35,836 nt of DNA, taken from Ruminococcus sp. GTDB taxonomy: Bacteria > Bacillota > Clostridia > Oscillospirales > Ruminococcaceae. The stretch spans positions 1-35,836 of the forward strand of contig SVNN01000004.1 in the NCBI GenBank assembly GCA_015066905.1. Direction: 5' to 3'. Position numbers and translations under genes: made by a program. The notes under the pieces were generated by a model. It had not been told where the DNA came from, ran no database searches, and saw only the letters and a program-made list of their open reading frames with translations. The stretch's first letter is position 1, and each line of letters starts with the position of its first letter. Below are positions 23,549-32,591 of the stretch, one piece after another.

Positions 23549-24850
23549 ATGGAACGAAAGACGATCCGCTGTACGCTGACAGGTGATACCTGTGAATATA
23601 TCAAGCATCCGTCGGGACTGGACATCTACGTTTGCGAGATGCCGGGATTTTCAACCGCAGAGGCGCAGTTTGCAACGCGTTACGGTTCGAACAACAATAC
23701 CTTCCGTACCGTGGACGGAGAATTCTGTTCCGTTCCGGAGGGAATCGCACATTTTCTGGAGCACAAGCTGTTTGAAAACGAAGACGGAGATACCTTTGCG
23801 CGTTACGCCAAGACAGGTGCCTGCGCGAATGCCTACACCTCGGTGGACCGCACGAACTATTATTTCAGCTGTTCGGCGAATTTCAACGACTCGCTGAAGA
23901 TCCTGCTGGAGTTTGTACAGGATCCTTATTTCACGAAGGAAAGCGTTGAAAAGGAGCTTGGCATCATCGGGCAGGAGATCCGTATGGTGAACGACAACCC
24001 CGGCTCCAGATGCTTCAACAATCTGATGAAGGCGCTTTACAAAAACCACCCGATCAAGATCGACGTCATCGGAACAGAGGAGAGCATCGCGAAGATCACG
24101 CCTGAGCTACTTTATCAGTGCTATCACGCATTCTACAACCTCGGCAACATGGTGCTGATCGCAGTCGGCAACGTCAAGACCGACGAGGTTCTGGAGATCT
24201 GTGATGCATATCTCAAGCCCTGCACCCCCGTTGTGCCGGAGCTTTGCTTCCCTGAAGAACCGACAGAGGTCGTTCAGAGTGAGATTTCGGCGGTTCTCCC
24301 CGTCGGACAGCCGATCTTTATGCTCGGCTTCAAGCTGACGCCCCGTACAGGTGCGGATGACCTGCGTGCATCCTTGCTCGCGAAGCTTGTGACAGATGTA
24401 CTGACGGATGAATCTTCTCCGCTTTATACTTCGCTTTTAGAGGACGGTCTGCTGAATGCGTCGTTCGGTACGGAGATCTTCAGCGGCGACGGCTTCTCCA
24501 CCCTGCTCATCAGCGGTGAGTCGAAGGATCCGCAGGCGGTTCGCGAACGGATTCAGGCGGAGATCGCGCGTGCGGCGAAGGAAGGACTCGACCGCGATCA
24601 CTTCAACCGCACCAAGAAGGTCAATTATGGCAGCTCGCTCCGTGCGCTCAACAACGTCGAGAGCGTCGGCGAAATGCTCTTCGGGGCATATATGGAGCGT
24701 GTTGCACCGTTTACAGACATTGATATGCTGGCTGAGCTGACGTATGAGGACGCGCAGAAGTTCCTGGAAACTTCCGTCGCACCTGCGCCCTCGGCACTCT
24801 CGGTCATTCTGCCGGGTGCAGCACAGACAGAACAGGAGGAGCAGGCATGA
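23549..24850 (+). CDS. ymfH: YmfH-like M16 zinc peptidase, catalytic subunit
   Basis: Zinc metallopeptidase of 433 residues. HFLEH at residues 68-72 gives His68, Glu71 and His72, and ESVEKELGIIGQEI downstream supplies the third ligand Glu. ACANAYTSVDRTNYYFSC is the conserved strand of M16B proteins. Together with ymfF it should form a clam-shell heterodimer. The substrate is unknown; EF-P modification is known only by association in Bacillus, and no efp gene is in the window. The last 4 nt overlap lgt (ATGA). Confidence 0.93.
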   Translation: MERKTIRCTLTGDTCEYIKHPSGLDIYVCEMPGFSTAEAQFATRYGSNNNTFRTVDGEFCSVPEGIAHFLEHKLFENEDGDTFARYAKTGACANAYTSVDRTNYYFSCSANFNDSLKILLEFVQDPYFTKESVEKELGIIGQEIRMVNDNPGSRCFNNLMKALYKNHPIKIDVIGTEESIAKITPELLYQCYHAFYNLGNMVLIAVGNVKTDEVLEICDAYLKPCTPVVPELCFPEEPTEVVQSEISAVLPVGQPIFMLGFKLTPRTGADDLRASLLAKLVTDVLTDESSPLYTSLLEDGLLNASFGTEIFSGDGFSTLLISGESKDPQAVRERIQAEIARAAKEGLDRDHFNRTKKVNYGSSLRALNNVESVGEMLFGAYMERVAPFTDIDMLAELTYEDAQKFLETSVAPAPSALSVILPGAAQTEQEEQA

Positions 24851-25956
24851 CAGAGCTTGGAAATCTGGATTATTATGAGATCGTGTTCCCGAAACTGGGA
24901 CTGGAATTCACTGTCAAGAGCGAAGCGTTCACGATCTTTGGCATGACCGTGACATGGTACGGTCTGATCATCACCTTCGGACTGATTCTGGCGATGATCT
25001 ACGGCTTCCGTCAGATGCGCCGCGTCGGAATTGACTCCGACCGCGCCATCGACGCAGTCATTGCCGGTATCATCGGCGGTATCGTCGGCGCGCGTACTTA
25101 TTTTGTCATCTTCAACTGGGAAGACTACGCCGGTGACTGGAAGAGCATTCTGAACATCCGCGGCGGCGGACTTGCCATCTACGGCGGCATCATCGGTGCG
25201 GTGCTGGTCGGCGGAATCGTTGCGAAGCTCCGGAAGGTCAGACTGCTCCCGATGCTGGATGTTGCCTGCGTCAGCTTTCTGATCGGACAGGGCATCGGCC
25301 GTTGGGGCAACTTCACCAACCACGAGGCGTTCGGCGCGAATACCGACAGCCTCTTTGGTATGTCCAGCGGTAAGATCCAGCAGTGGATCGTGAACAACAC
25401 TGCGTATATGGAAAACACGCTGTACGCACAGGGCATTAACCTCTCGGAGGATTATCCCGTGCACCCGTGCTTTTTATATGAATCTGTCTGGTGTCTGCTG
25501 GGTTTTGTAATTCTTGCCTATATCTTCAAGAAGAAACGTTTGTTCGACGGACAGATGTGCCTGATGTACATCTGCTGGTATGGCACAGGCCGCTTCTTCA
25601 TCGAGGGACTCCGCACCGACAGCCTGTATATCGGCACGATCCGCGTATCGCAGGGACTTGCGCTCGTTTCGGCTGTTGCAAGTCTGATTCTGCTGATTGT
25701 GATCGGCGCAAAGGTCAAGCGTATGGGAAGTGACTATCACTTCTACTGCGAAACTGCAGAATCCAAGCAGCTGCTTGCAGAGGCAGATGCCAAGGCAGCG
25801 GCATATGAAAAAAAGCGCAAGGGCGATGTCGAACTGAGCGAATCCGACCGCATTCTTGACGCAGACCAGACACAGGATGACTCCGACGCACTCAAGGATG
25901 CGGAGGAATCTGAAACTGACACCGAATCTGAAGAAAACAAACAGGAGGACGAATAA
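24847..25956 (+). CDS. lgt: Prolipoprotein diacylglyceryl transferase with acidic C-terminal tail
   Basis: Transfers diacylglycerol from phosphatidylglycerol to the lipobox cysteine of lipoproteins in the cytoplasmic membrane. The 369-residue protein has about seven hydrophobic segments and the Lgt signature [13 protein letters not shown], plus [16 protein letters not shown] and [15 protein letters not shown]. The last 60 or so residues, after [12 protein letters not shown], form a charged acidic tail ([19 protein letters not shown] and on) absent from typical Lgt. It overlaps ymfH by 4 nt and is followed by folD after 2 nt; its coding end contains the folD ribosome binding site AGGAGG. A lipoprotein substrate candidate lies at 27739. 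Confidence 0.95.
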   Translation: MTELGNLDYYEIVFPKLGLEFTVKSEAFTIFGMTVTWYGLIITFGLILAMIYGFRQMRRVGIDSDRAIDAVIAGIIGGIVGARTYFVIFNWEDYAGDWKSILNIRGGGLAIYGGIIGAVLVGGIVAKLRKVRLLPMLDVACVSFLIGQGIGRWGNFTNHEAFGANTDSLFGMSSGKIQQWIVNNTAYMENTLYAQGINLSEDYPVHPCFLYESVWCLLGFVILAYIFKKKRLFDGQMCLMYICWYGTGRFFIEGLRTDSLYIGTIRVSQGLALVSAVASLILLIVIGAKVKRMGSDYHFYCETAESKQLLAEADAKAAAYEKKRKGDVELSESDRILDADQTQDDSDALKDAEESETDTESEENKQEDE

Positions 25957-25958
25957 AT

Positions 25959-26813
25959 ATGGCACAGCTGATCAGCGGCAAGGAAGTATCCGCACAGGTA
26001 AAGGAGCGCGTTCGCGCACAGGCAGAGGAACTGAAGGCAAAGGGCATCGAGATCGGTCTCGCGGTGGTGATCGTGGGCGACAACCCTGCGTCCAGAGTAT
26101 ATGTCAACTCCAAGAAGAAGGCGTGTGAGGCAGTCGGCTTCAACTCCTATGAATATGCACTCCCCGAGGAAACCACCGAACAGGAACTGCTTGATCTTGT
26201 ACAGGTGCTCAACAACGATCCCAAGGTGAACGGTATTCTCGTTCAGCTTCCGCTCCCGAAGCAGATCAATGAAGAGGCGATTATCAACGCAATCTCCGCA
26301 GAGAAGGACGTTGACGCCTTCCACCCGATGAACGTCGGAAAAATCATGATCGGCTCTTATGCGTTTCTCCCCTGCACGCCTGCAGGCGCGATGGAACTGA
26401 TTGACAGCACAGGCGTGGATGTCAGCGGCAAGAACTGCGTCGTCATCGGACGCAGCAACATCGTCGGCAAGCCGATGGCAATGCTCCTGCTGCACAGAAG
26501 CGGTACAGTGACGATCTGCCATTCGCGCACCCAGAATTTAAAAGAAATCTGCCGCAACGCAGATATTCTGGTCGCGGCAGTGGGCAGAGCAAATTTTGTA
26601 ACGGCTGATATGGTCAAGCCGGGCGCTGTTGTCATCGATGTCGGCATCAACCGTATGGAAGACGGCAAGCTTTGCGGCGATGTGGATTTCGCAGCAGTCG
26701 AGCCGATCGCAGGCTATATCACCCCTGTTCCCGGCGGCGTAGGCCCGATGACGATCGCAATGCTGATGCAGAACACGCTGACAGCAGCAAAGCAGCAGAA
26801 CGGTCTCGGCTAA
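25959..26813 (+). CDS. folD: Bifunctional methylenetetrahydrofolate dehydrogenase/cyclohydrolase FolD
   Basis: Interconverts 5,10-methylene-, methenyl- and 10-formyl-tetrahydrofolate with NADP. The 284-residue protein matches the family length and shows [16 protein letters not shown] with the catalytic Lys, [22 protein letters not shown], the dinucleotide motif [15 protein letters not shown], and [24 protein letters not shown] in the lgt tail serves as ribosome binding site. The stop codon overlaps the stop of the convergent SDR gene by 4 nt (CTAA). Confidence 0.97.
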   Translation: MAQLISGKEVSAQVKERVRAQAEELKAKGIEIGLAVVIVGDNPASRVYVNSKKKACEAVGFNSYEYALPEETTEQELLDLVQVLNNDPKVNGILVQLPLPKQINEEAIINAISAEKDVDAFHPMNVGKIMIGSYAFLPCTPAGAMELIDSTGVDVSGKNCVVIGRSNIVGKPMAMLLLHRSGTVTICHSRTQNLKEICRNADILVAAVGRANFVTADMVKPGAVVIDVGINRMEDGKLCGDVDFAAVEPIAGYITPVPGGVGPMTIAMLMQNTLTAAKQQNGLG

Positions 26814-27562
26814 TCCAGCTTTTTCTTCTGGACTTCATAGGTCACAGCGGCGGCGATCGGCGCAGGTGTAAGCTTTGCGCCCAGCACCGCCAGCTTGATC
26901 ATCGTTTTCGGAATCTGGATCAGTTGTCCGCGCATCGTGCGGTCGATTGTATACCGTGCGATCTCTGTGACGTCGGCGGCAGGAACTGTGAAGCGTACAC
27001 CGGCGCGTCGGTTGAAATTGGTTGCAACCGGCCCCGGACAAAGCAGACAGATCTTCACCGCGCTTTTCTGACGGCGCAGCTCCTCGTGGATCGCGAGGCT
27101 GAGGCGGACAACGTAATTCTTCGACGCGTAGTAGGATGACATCAGCGGACCGCTCATGAAGCCGGCACTGGATGCTACATTCAGGATCGTGCCGAAGTTA
27201 CGGCGTTTGAAATCGTGTAAAAACAGCTTTGTGAGGATGTGTACAGCGCGGATGTTGACGTCGATCAGACGAAGCTCGTCGTCAAGCTCGGTTTCAGAGA
27301 ATTCGCCGAAGATGCCGAAACCTGCGTTGTTGATCAGCAGATCGACAGGCTTGTCCTTGCAGAATGCGTGAAGCGCAAACGGTGCGCTCCGCTGTGACAG
27401 ATCCAGCGCGATGATATGGGTTTCGGTGCGAAGTTCCTGTTTGAGTCTGGAAAGGGCTGCCTGATCCCGTCCGGTCAGAACCAGCTTCCAGCCGCGGCGG
27501 CTCAGCTCCCGTGCAAGCGCCTGTCCGATACCGGAAGTCGCTCCTGTGATGAGTGCGCGCAT
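26810..27562 (-). CDS. Short-chain dehydrogenase/reductase
   Basis: NAD(P)-dependent SDR of 250 residues. TGATSGIG is the cofactor loop, LLINNAGFG the NNAG motif, and the catalytic set is Ser in NVASSAGF with Tyr and Lys in YYASK. The C-terminal third, with PGPVATNF, resembles the DltE/YqjQ-like group of SDRs. The substrate is unknown. AAGGAGG lies 8 nt before the ATG. The gene has an extended -10 promoter (27595-27605) and faces folD, with no terminator between them. Confidence 0.92.
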   Translation of the reverse strand: MRALITGATSGIGQALARELSRRGWKLVLTGRDQAALSRLKQELRTETHIIALDLSQRSAPFALHAFCKDKPVDLLINNAGFGIFGEFSETELDDELRLIDVNIRAVHILTKLFLHDFKRRNFGTILNVASSAGFMSGPLMSSYYASKNYVVRLSLAIHEELRRQKSAVKICLLCPGPVATNFNRRAGVRFTVPAADVTEIARYTIDRTMRGQLIQIPKTMIKLAVLGAKLTPAPIAAAVTYEVQKKKLD

Positions 27563-27594
27563 AGTGATCGCCTCCTTGCAGTATTGTTACCTTT

Positions 27595-27605
27595 AGTATA
27601 GCACA
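27595..27605 (-). promoter_or_regulatory. Extended -10 promoter of the SDR gene
   Basis: Minus-strand TGTGCTATACT (complement of 27595-27605), identical over 11 bases to the -10 regions of mscL and the AI-2E transporter gene. The -35 is weak (TGGATT at 17 nt). Confidence 0.65.
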
Positions 27606-27665
27606 GATTCTTCGGAAAATCCATGTTTTTCTAATTGTACAAACAAAAATATTTCTTGATTTCTA

Positions 27666-27694
27666 TGGACAAGAACAGAGAAATGTTGTATAAT
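27666..27694 (+). promoter_or_regulatory. Promoter of the foldase-like lipoprotein gene
   Basis: TGGACA (27666-27671), a 17-nt spacer and TATAAT (27689-27694). This is five of six at -35 and a perfect -10. AGGAGG follows 8-9 nt before the start codon. Confidence 0.85.
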
Positions 27695-27738
27695 TAAAAA
27701 GTATGAATGATAGAGTAAATCCTTAGGAGGAATACGAA

Positions 27739-29241
27739 ATGAACCGACTCAAAAAAATTGCAGCGGCGTTTTTATCGCTCTGCTGTCTGCTTTCCTTTTC
27801 CGCCTGCGGCAAAGGAACTGCGGATGTGATGACGATCAACGGTCACACCATCCGTGCAGGCATATACATCTACTACTGCATCGACGCATATTACGACGCG
27901 ATTGCAGTGCTTTCTGATCAGGGTGTGGATTTTAATTCAGCAAAAACCAATGATGAAATCCGCGAGCTGGTGGAGGATGTACAGATCGACGCTGTTTCTT
28001 CGGAAGAGTGGATCCAGAACAAGGCGACCGAATACTGCCTGCAGTATGTTGCAGTGCTGGAGGAATTTGACCGCCTGAAGCTGGAGCTGACCGAGGATGA
28101 GCAGGCGGAGATTGAAACCTACCGCGATTCCAACTGGGCTACGCTGGGCGAGTTCTATACCGAATATGGTATCGGCGAGCAGAGCGTGGAAGATGTGCTG
28201 GAATTTGAACAGAAGAAGACCAAGGTATATCAGCACTACTACGGCAATGACGGTGAAAAGGGCGTTACCGAAGAGGAGCTGCGCGACTACTACATTGAGA
28301 ACAATGCCCGCGTGAAGTATGTCAAGATGTCTCTGACTGACGGCGCCGGCAACCTGCTCAAGGCAGACGGTAAGAAAAAGATGATGGATATGGCTGAGGA
28401 TTTCCTCGCACGCTTGGAGGCTGCTGAGGACGAAGCAGCTATGCTCGAAGAATTCGACTACGTCATCGAGGATTATAAAAACTACGCGACTTCTCTTTCT
28501 GCGGCAGCTGTTACCACAACCGACGCAGAGGGAAATACGGTAACTACCGCAACCACCACTACAACCGCGCGTACCAAGAAAAGCACGACCACCACGGCAG
28601 CAACGACCACAACAACTGCTGCTGCAACTTCGGACAGCGTTTCCGGTGACAGCTCTGCGGAAACCACCACGACCGAATCTGCAGCAAAGACAACAACCAC
28701 GACTACAACTACAACAACCACAACTACGGCGGCAGGCACCACCACAAGCGGTGCGTCTGAAACCGGTAAAAACAGCACCACAACATCTGCAACGACCACA
28801 AATCCGTATGCAAACGAGACGATCATCGCGAAGATGACCACCACCGAGGCAACGGAAAAGCCGGAGAATAATGCTGACGAGAGCGAAACGGCTGCAACGA
28901 CGACGACTGTCAGCTATACCCCGTCGGAAAAGACCTATAACTTCATCTTTAACGATGCTGAGCTCGGCAAGCCTGAGATTATCGAGGAGGACGAGAACTA
29001 CTACATCGTTGTTCGTCTGGATATTGAGGATCGTATGAATGAGGACGATCTCTGGACAGAGAGCAGGATGGAATCCGTTCGCAGCACGCTTTACAGCGAG
29101 GATTTTGAAGCGATGGTCGAGGACTGGGCGAAGAATTATTCGGAAGAACGCAATGAGCGCGCATACAAGCGTTATGATCCGTTTGAGCTGGATCTGATGG
29201 CATATACCGAGGCGCTTTACGGCAGCTACTACGGCTATTGA
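27739..29241 (+). CDS. Foldase-like (SurA/PrsA-type) lipoprotein interrupted by a Thr-rich region
   Basis: Exported lipoprotein of 500 residues. The signal peptide ends in LSFSAC with the lipid-accepting Cys23. An acidic helical domain (about 30-255) resembles the N-terminal chaperone part of SurA/PrsA proteins, and VKYVKMSLTD looks like the first strand of a parvulin rotamase. From about 257 to 396 there is a Thr/Ala-rich low-complexity stretch with runs of 6-13 threonines. The sequence then resumes with YNFIFNDAELGKPEII, NYYIVVRLD and a closing helix, as at the end of a parvulin domain. The middle of the rotamase is thus missing or replaced, so isomerase activity is doubtful. A chaperone role at the outer membrane face is inferred. 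It is transcribed from 27666 and ended by the hairpin at 29256. Confidence 0.8.
   Translation: MNRLKKIAAAFLSLCCLLSFSACGKGTADVMTINGHTIRAGIYIYYCIDAYYDAIAVLSDQGVDFNSAKTNDEIRELVEDVQIDAVSSEEWIQNKATEYCLQYVAVLEEFDRLKLELTEDEQAEIETYRDSNWATLGEFYTEYGIGEQSVEDVLEFEQKKTKVYQHYYGNDGEKGVTEEELRDYYIENNARVKYVKMSLTDGAGNLLKADGKKKMMDMAEDFLARLEAAEDEAAMLEEFDYVIEDYKNYATSLSAAAVTTTDAEGNTVTTATTTTTARTKKSTTTTAATTTTTAAATSDSVSGDSSAETTTTESAAKTTTTTTTTTTTTTAAGTTTSGASETGKNSTTTSATTTNPYANETIIAKMTTTEATEKPENNADESETAATTTTVSYTPSEKTYNFIFNDAELGKPEIIEEDENYYIVVRLDIEDRMNEDDLWTESRMESVRSTLYSEDFEAMVEDWAKNYSEERNERAYKRYDPFELDLMAYTEALYGSYYGY
28500..28910 (+). repeat. Low-complexity Thr-codon region inside the lipoprotein gene
   Basis: Dense runs of ACN codons (ACC, ACA, ACT, ACG) encode poly-Thr with Ala, Ser and Glu. 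The codons are mixed, so this is not a simple microsatellite. It is similar in composition to the scaffoldin linkers and the tail of the M15 carboxypeptidase. Confidence 0.8.
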
Positions 29242-29255
29242 TGCAGTGAATCCTG

Positions 29256-29302
29256 AAGCGGGGAGGGAAAAACGGAGAAATCCGCGTTCCTTTCCCGCTT
29301 TT
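29256..29302 (+). terminator. Terminator of the lipoprotein gene
   Basis: AAGCGGGGAGGGAA (29256-29269) pairs with 29287-29300, with two G-T pairs. A nested hairpin CGGA-GAAA-TCCG sits in the loop, and a T-run follows. It lies before the LUD gene, which has its own ribosome binding site but no clear promoter, so partial readthrough is likely. Confidence 0.8.
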
Positions 29303-29324
29303 GTATATCTTGAAAGGAGTATGA

Positions 29325-29990
29325 ATGATGTCTGTGAAGGAAATTACAAACAAGCAGATGCGCCGCGTGGGCGCGGCACTGGAGCGCAACCGCATTGCGG
29401 TGCATTATGCAGAAACCAAAGCAGAGGTTCCGAAGATCGTGGAGGGACTGCTTGCAGAGGGCATGAAGATTGCGTCGGGCGGTTCGATGAGCCTTGCGGA
29501 ATGCGGCGTGATGGATCTGCTCAAAAGCGGAAAATATCACTATCTGGATCGTTCTGCCTGTCCGCCGGATCAGGTCAAGGCACTTTACCGCGAGGCGTTT
29601 ACTGCGGACGCATATCTTTGCAGCGCAAACGCTGTGACTGAAAACGGCGAGATCTACAACGTGGACGGCAACAGCAACCGCGTTGCAGCGATCTGCTACG
29701 GCCCTGACCGCGTGATTCTGGTCGTTGGCTGCAACAAGCTGGTGCGGAATATGGATGAGGCGGTCGCACGCGTCCGTCAGATTGCTGCACCTGCAAACAC
29801 GGTACGTCTGGATCTGAACGCCGGCTGCCGCGAGAGCGGAAGATGCGTCGCACTTGCAAAGGACAACGCACAGATCGGCGCAGGCTGCTACTGCGAGAAC
29901 CGGATCTGTTGTAATTATGTTGTCACATCCTATCAGCGCTTTCCCGGACGGATCCAGGTGATTCTGGTCGGCGAGCCGCTTGGATATTAA
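29325..29990 (+). CDS. LUD-domain protein (LutC/YkgG-like, DUF162)
   Basis: The 221-residue protein fits the LUD family by GLLAEGMKIASGGSMSL (glycine-rich binding loop), AYLCSANAVTENGEIYNVDGNSNR, and PDRVILVVGCNKLV. Relatives include LutC, needed for L-lactate oxidation, but many stand-alone members in anaerobes have unknown roles. No lutA, lutB or lactate permease lies nearby. Cysteines near the C-terminus (AGCRESGRC, AGCYCENRICC) are numerous and might bind metal. The start is ATG 29325 or 29328, with AAAGGAG upstream. It sits between the lipoprotein terminator and a lacI-type gene. Confidence 0.88.
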   Translation: MMSVKEITNKQMRRVGAALERNRIAVHYAETKAEVPKIVEGLLAEGMKIASGGSMSLAECGVMDLLKSGKYHYLDRSACPPDQVKALYREAFTADAYLCSANAVTENGEIYNVDGNSNRVAAICYGPDRVILVVGCNKLVRNMDEAVARVRQIAAPANTVRLDLNAGCRESGRCVALAKDNAQIGAGCYCENRICCNYVVTSYQRFPGRIQVILVGEPLGY

Positions 29991-30024
29991 TCTGCATAAA
30001 TTTGGGGAAATATAAAAAAATAGC

Positions 30025-30053
30025 TTTACGAAAATAAAATAATATGGTATACT
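30025..30053 (+). promoter_or_regulatory. Promoter of the lacI-type regulator gene and downstream genes
   Basis: TTTACG (30025-30030), a 17-nt spacer and TATACT (30048-30053), with TGG before it as an extended -10. The 85-nt leader contains no obvious operator palindrome beyond a short GCCAAAACGGC. Confidence 0.75.
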
Positions 30054-30138
30054 TTAAGTAACTGCCAAGAAAAACAGGATTTTAGCCAAAACGGCGGAAA
30101 TCAGACAGAAATGGTGGAGAAACGGGAGGGAACCTTCG

Positions 30139-31176
30139 ATGAAATATGGCGTAAAAATGGCTGACATTGCAAAGGAGTTCAATGTCAGCATTGTGACCGT
30201 ATCCAATGCGTTAAGCGGCCGCGGGGGTGTGAGTGCCGCACTGACGCAGGCGATCACAAAACGGGCGGCGGAGCTGGGATATCGTCCGTCTGTGCCGAGA
30301 AAACCGCGCAAGCGCGCGATGCAGGAAAAGAACGAAACACCGCGTTATGTGGTCGGCGTTCTGACCTCGGAGATCTTTGGGGGAGATAAAGGCACGTTTT
30401 ATTATGAGCTGATCCAGCGGCTTACACGGACACTGAAGTCTATGCCGATGCGCGTGGTGCATGAAACGATCTCGCTGCACGCAGAGAGCGAGGGACTGAT
30501 TCCTGCGTCGGTTTCGGAAAAATCTGTGGACGCAGTAATCATTGTCGGACAGGTGCGTCCGAACTACATCAAAATGCTGATTCGTCTGCCGATTCCTGTG
30601 GTGTTCCTGGACTTCTACGACGAGCACTGCGATATCGACAGTATCGTATCTGACAGCTACTACGGCGGCTATCTCCTCACCGATTATCTCATCGGACTGG
30701 GACACAAGGAGATCGGCTTTGTCGGCACAGTTATGGCGACGAGCAGTATTCACGACCGGTTTATGGGCTATGTCAAGGCACTTATGTCGCACGGACTGCA
30801 ATATGAGGAGAAGTGGACGATTCCCGACCGTGAGGGCACTGCGCTTCTGAAACTGCAGCTGGATCTGCCGGAGGAGCTTCCTACGGCATTCGTCTGCAAC
30901 TGTGATGAAACCGCGTCGCGCCTGATTGCAACGCTCAAGGCGATGGGCAAGCGCGTGCCGGAGGATATTTCGGTTGTGGGATATGACAACTATATGGTTT
31001 CGGATATGTGCGTACCGTCCATCACAACGGTCGAGGTGAATCTGGAACTGATGGCGACTGCGGCGGCGGATATTGTCCGCAAAAAGCTGGAAACACCGAA
31101 TTACAGCGAGGGCAAGCGTATGATCCCGGCAAAGCTGATTCAGAAAAATTCAGCAGCAGCGCCGAGAACCAAGTAA
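30139..31176 (+). CDS. LacI family transcriptional regulator
   Basis: DNA-binding repressor or activator of 345 residues. The N-terminal helix-turn-helix reads MADIAKEFNVSIVTVSNALSG, followed by the hinge (ITKRAAELGYRPS). The periplasmic-binding-like effector domain contains VDAVIIVGQV, PVVFLDFYDE, DYLIGLGHKEIGFVG, and the closing VPEDISVVGYDN and PSITTVEV. The effector is probably a sugar or nucleoside by family habit, but no catabolic genes are adjacent. The next gene, ktrB, starts 19 nt on, so potassium uptake may be cotranscribed, an unusual pairing. GGGAGGG precedes the ATG. Confidence 0.95.
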   Translation: MKYGVKMADIAKEFNVSIVTVSNALSGRGGVSAALTQAITKRAAELGYRPSVPRKPRKRAMQEKNETPRYVVGVLTSEIFGGDKGTFYYELIQRLTRTLKSMPMRVVHETISLHAESEGLIPASVSEKSVDAVIIVGQVRPNYIKMLIRLPIPVVFLDFYDEHCDIDSIVSDSYYGGYLLTDYLIGLGHKEIGFVGTVMATSSIHDRFMGYVKALMSHGLQYEEKWTIPDREGTALLKLQLDLPEELPTAFVCNCDETASRLIATLKAMGKRVPEDISVVGYDNYMVSDMCVPSITTVEVNLELMATAAADIVRKKLETPNYSEGKRMIPAKLIQKNSAAAPRTK

Positions 31177-31195
31177 ATATACAGAGGGAAAACAA

Positions 31196-32572
31196 ATGAT
31201 GGAAACCTTGCGACGGGGCGCGCAGCGGATCCGCACAGCGGTGGAGAAGATGCCGCCGACCCGTATGATCCTTCTTAGCTTCGGGATTATTATTCTGATC
31301 GGAACCCTGCTTCTGATGCTGCCGGTCGCGACGCGCGACGGAAACGGTGCGCCGCTTGAAACGGCATTCTTCACCGCAACCTCGGCAACCTGTGTGACAG
31401 GACTTGTGATCGAAGACACCTACACCTACTGGACGCTGTTCGGACAGCTGGTTCTGCTTGTGATGATCCAGCTCGGCGGACTCGGATTCATGTCGGTGAT
31501 GATCTTTGCGCTGACGTTTACCAAGAAGAAGATCGGTCTTCGTCAGCGTGTGACGCTGCAGGAAGCAGTCGGCGCGCCGCAGGTCGGCGGAATCGTGCGT
31601 ATGGCGCGGTTTATTCTGATCGGTGCATTGGCGGTGGAGGCGGTTGGCGCAGTGGCACTGTCGTTTTTTTTCTGTCCGCGTGCCGGAATCGGGAGAGGTA
31701 TTTATTTCGCAGTTTTCCACAGTGTTTCCGCGTTTTGCAATGCGGGAATTGATCTGATGGGATATTTCTCGCCCGGTTCATCCCTGGCGACGGCGGGAAC
31801 CAATCCGTTGCTCAACTGGACGATGATTACGCTGATCCTGATCAGCGCACTCGGCTTTTTTGTCTGGGCAGATCTGATCGAAAACGGGCTGAAGTGGAAG
31901 AAATATCGACTGCACACAAAGCTTGTGCTTGTCACAACGCTCATTCTCTTTCTGGGCGGATCGCTGGGCGTTTTTCTGTTGGAGCTGGGCGGTACTGCGA
32001 TGCATGATGCGTCGCTGCCCGAAAAGCTCCAGTACGCAGTGTTCCAGTCTGTGACCTGTCGTACAGCAGGATTTGCAACGCTGGATCTGACTACACTGCG
32101 TGAATCGACGCAGGGACTGATGATCATTCTGATGCTGATCGGCGGTTCGTCCGGCTCGACTGCGGGCGGTATGAAAACAACGACGGTTGCTGTGCTGCTT
32201 CTGAGCGTACTCGCGGTATTCCGCAAGCGGAAATCGGTTGAGTGCTTTGGGCGGCGGATGGATGAGGATCTCATTCACAACGCCTGCTGTGTGCTGATGC
32301 TCTATCTGACGCTGATGACCACAGCGGCGATTGCAATTTCTGCAATTGACGCAATTCCGCTGGTGGATGCAATGTTTGAAGCAAGCTCAGCTGTTGCGAC
32401 GGTCGGACTTTCCCTGAACCGCACTGCGGAGCTGGGGACGATTTCACACCTGATCCTTGCAGCGCTGATGTTCATCGGACGCGTCGGCGGAATCACGATC
32501 CTGCTTTCGTTCAATGCGCGCGCAGGTGCGCCGAATTCACAGTATCCCGCAGAGCGGATCACAATCGGATAA
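31196..32572 (+). CDS. ktrB: Potassium uptake membrane subunit KtrB/TrkH
   Basis: Pore subunit of a Ktr/Trk potassium transporter, 458 residues with about ten membrane segments. The four selectivity filter loops are readable: ATCVTGLV, AFCNAGIDL, VTCRTAGFATLD and ATVGLSLN. A GGSSGSTAGGMKT stretch before a transmembrane segment matches the intramembrane gate region. The start is ATG 31196, or ATG 31199 within the same MM pair, after GAGGG. It is followed by its regulatory partner ktrA after 19 nt. Confidence 0.96.
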   Translation: MMETLRRGAQRIRTAVEKMPPTRMILLSFGIIILIGTLLLMLPVATRDGNGAPLETAFFTATSATCVTGLVIEDTYTYWTLFGQLVLLVMIQLGGLGFMSVMIFALTFTKKKIGLRQRVTLQEAVGAPQVGGIVRMARFILIGALAVEAVGAVALSFFFCPRAGIGRGIYFAVFHSVSAFCNAGIDLMGYFSPGSSLATAGTNPLLNWTMITLILISALGFFVWADLIENGLKWKKYRLHTKLVLVTTLILFLGGSLGVFLLELGGTAMHDASLPEKLQYAVFQSVTCRTAGFATLDLTTLRESTQGLMIILMLIGGSSGSTAGGMKTTTVAVLLLSVLAVFRKRKSVECFGRRMDEDLIHNACCVLMLYLTLMTTAAIAISAIDAIPLVDAMFEASSAVATVGLSLNRTAELGTISHLILAALMFIGRVGGITILLSFNARAGAPNSQYPAERITIG

Positions 32573-32591
32573 TAGAGAAGGAGAAACGGAT

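Noticed and set aside
31177-31195. Cyclic-di-AMP riboswitch before the ktr genes
   Set aside because: Only 19 nt separate lacI from ktrB, too short for such an element, and the lacI leader shows no matching structure.
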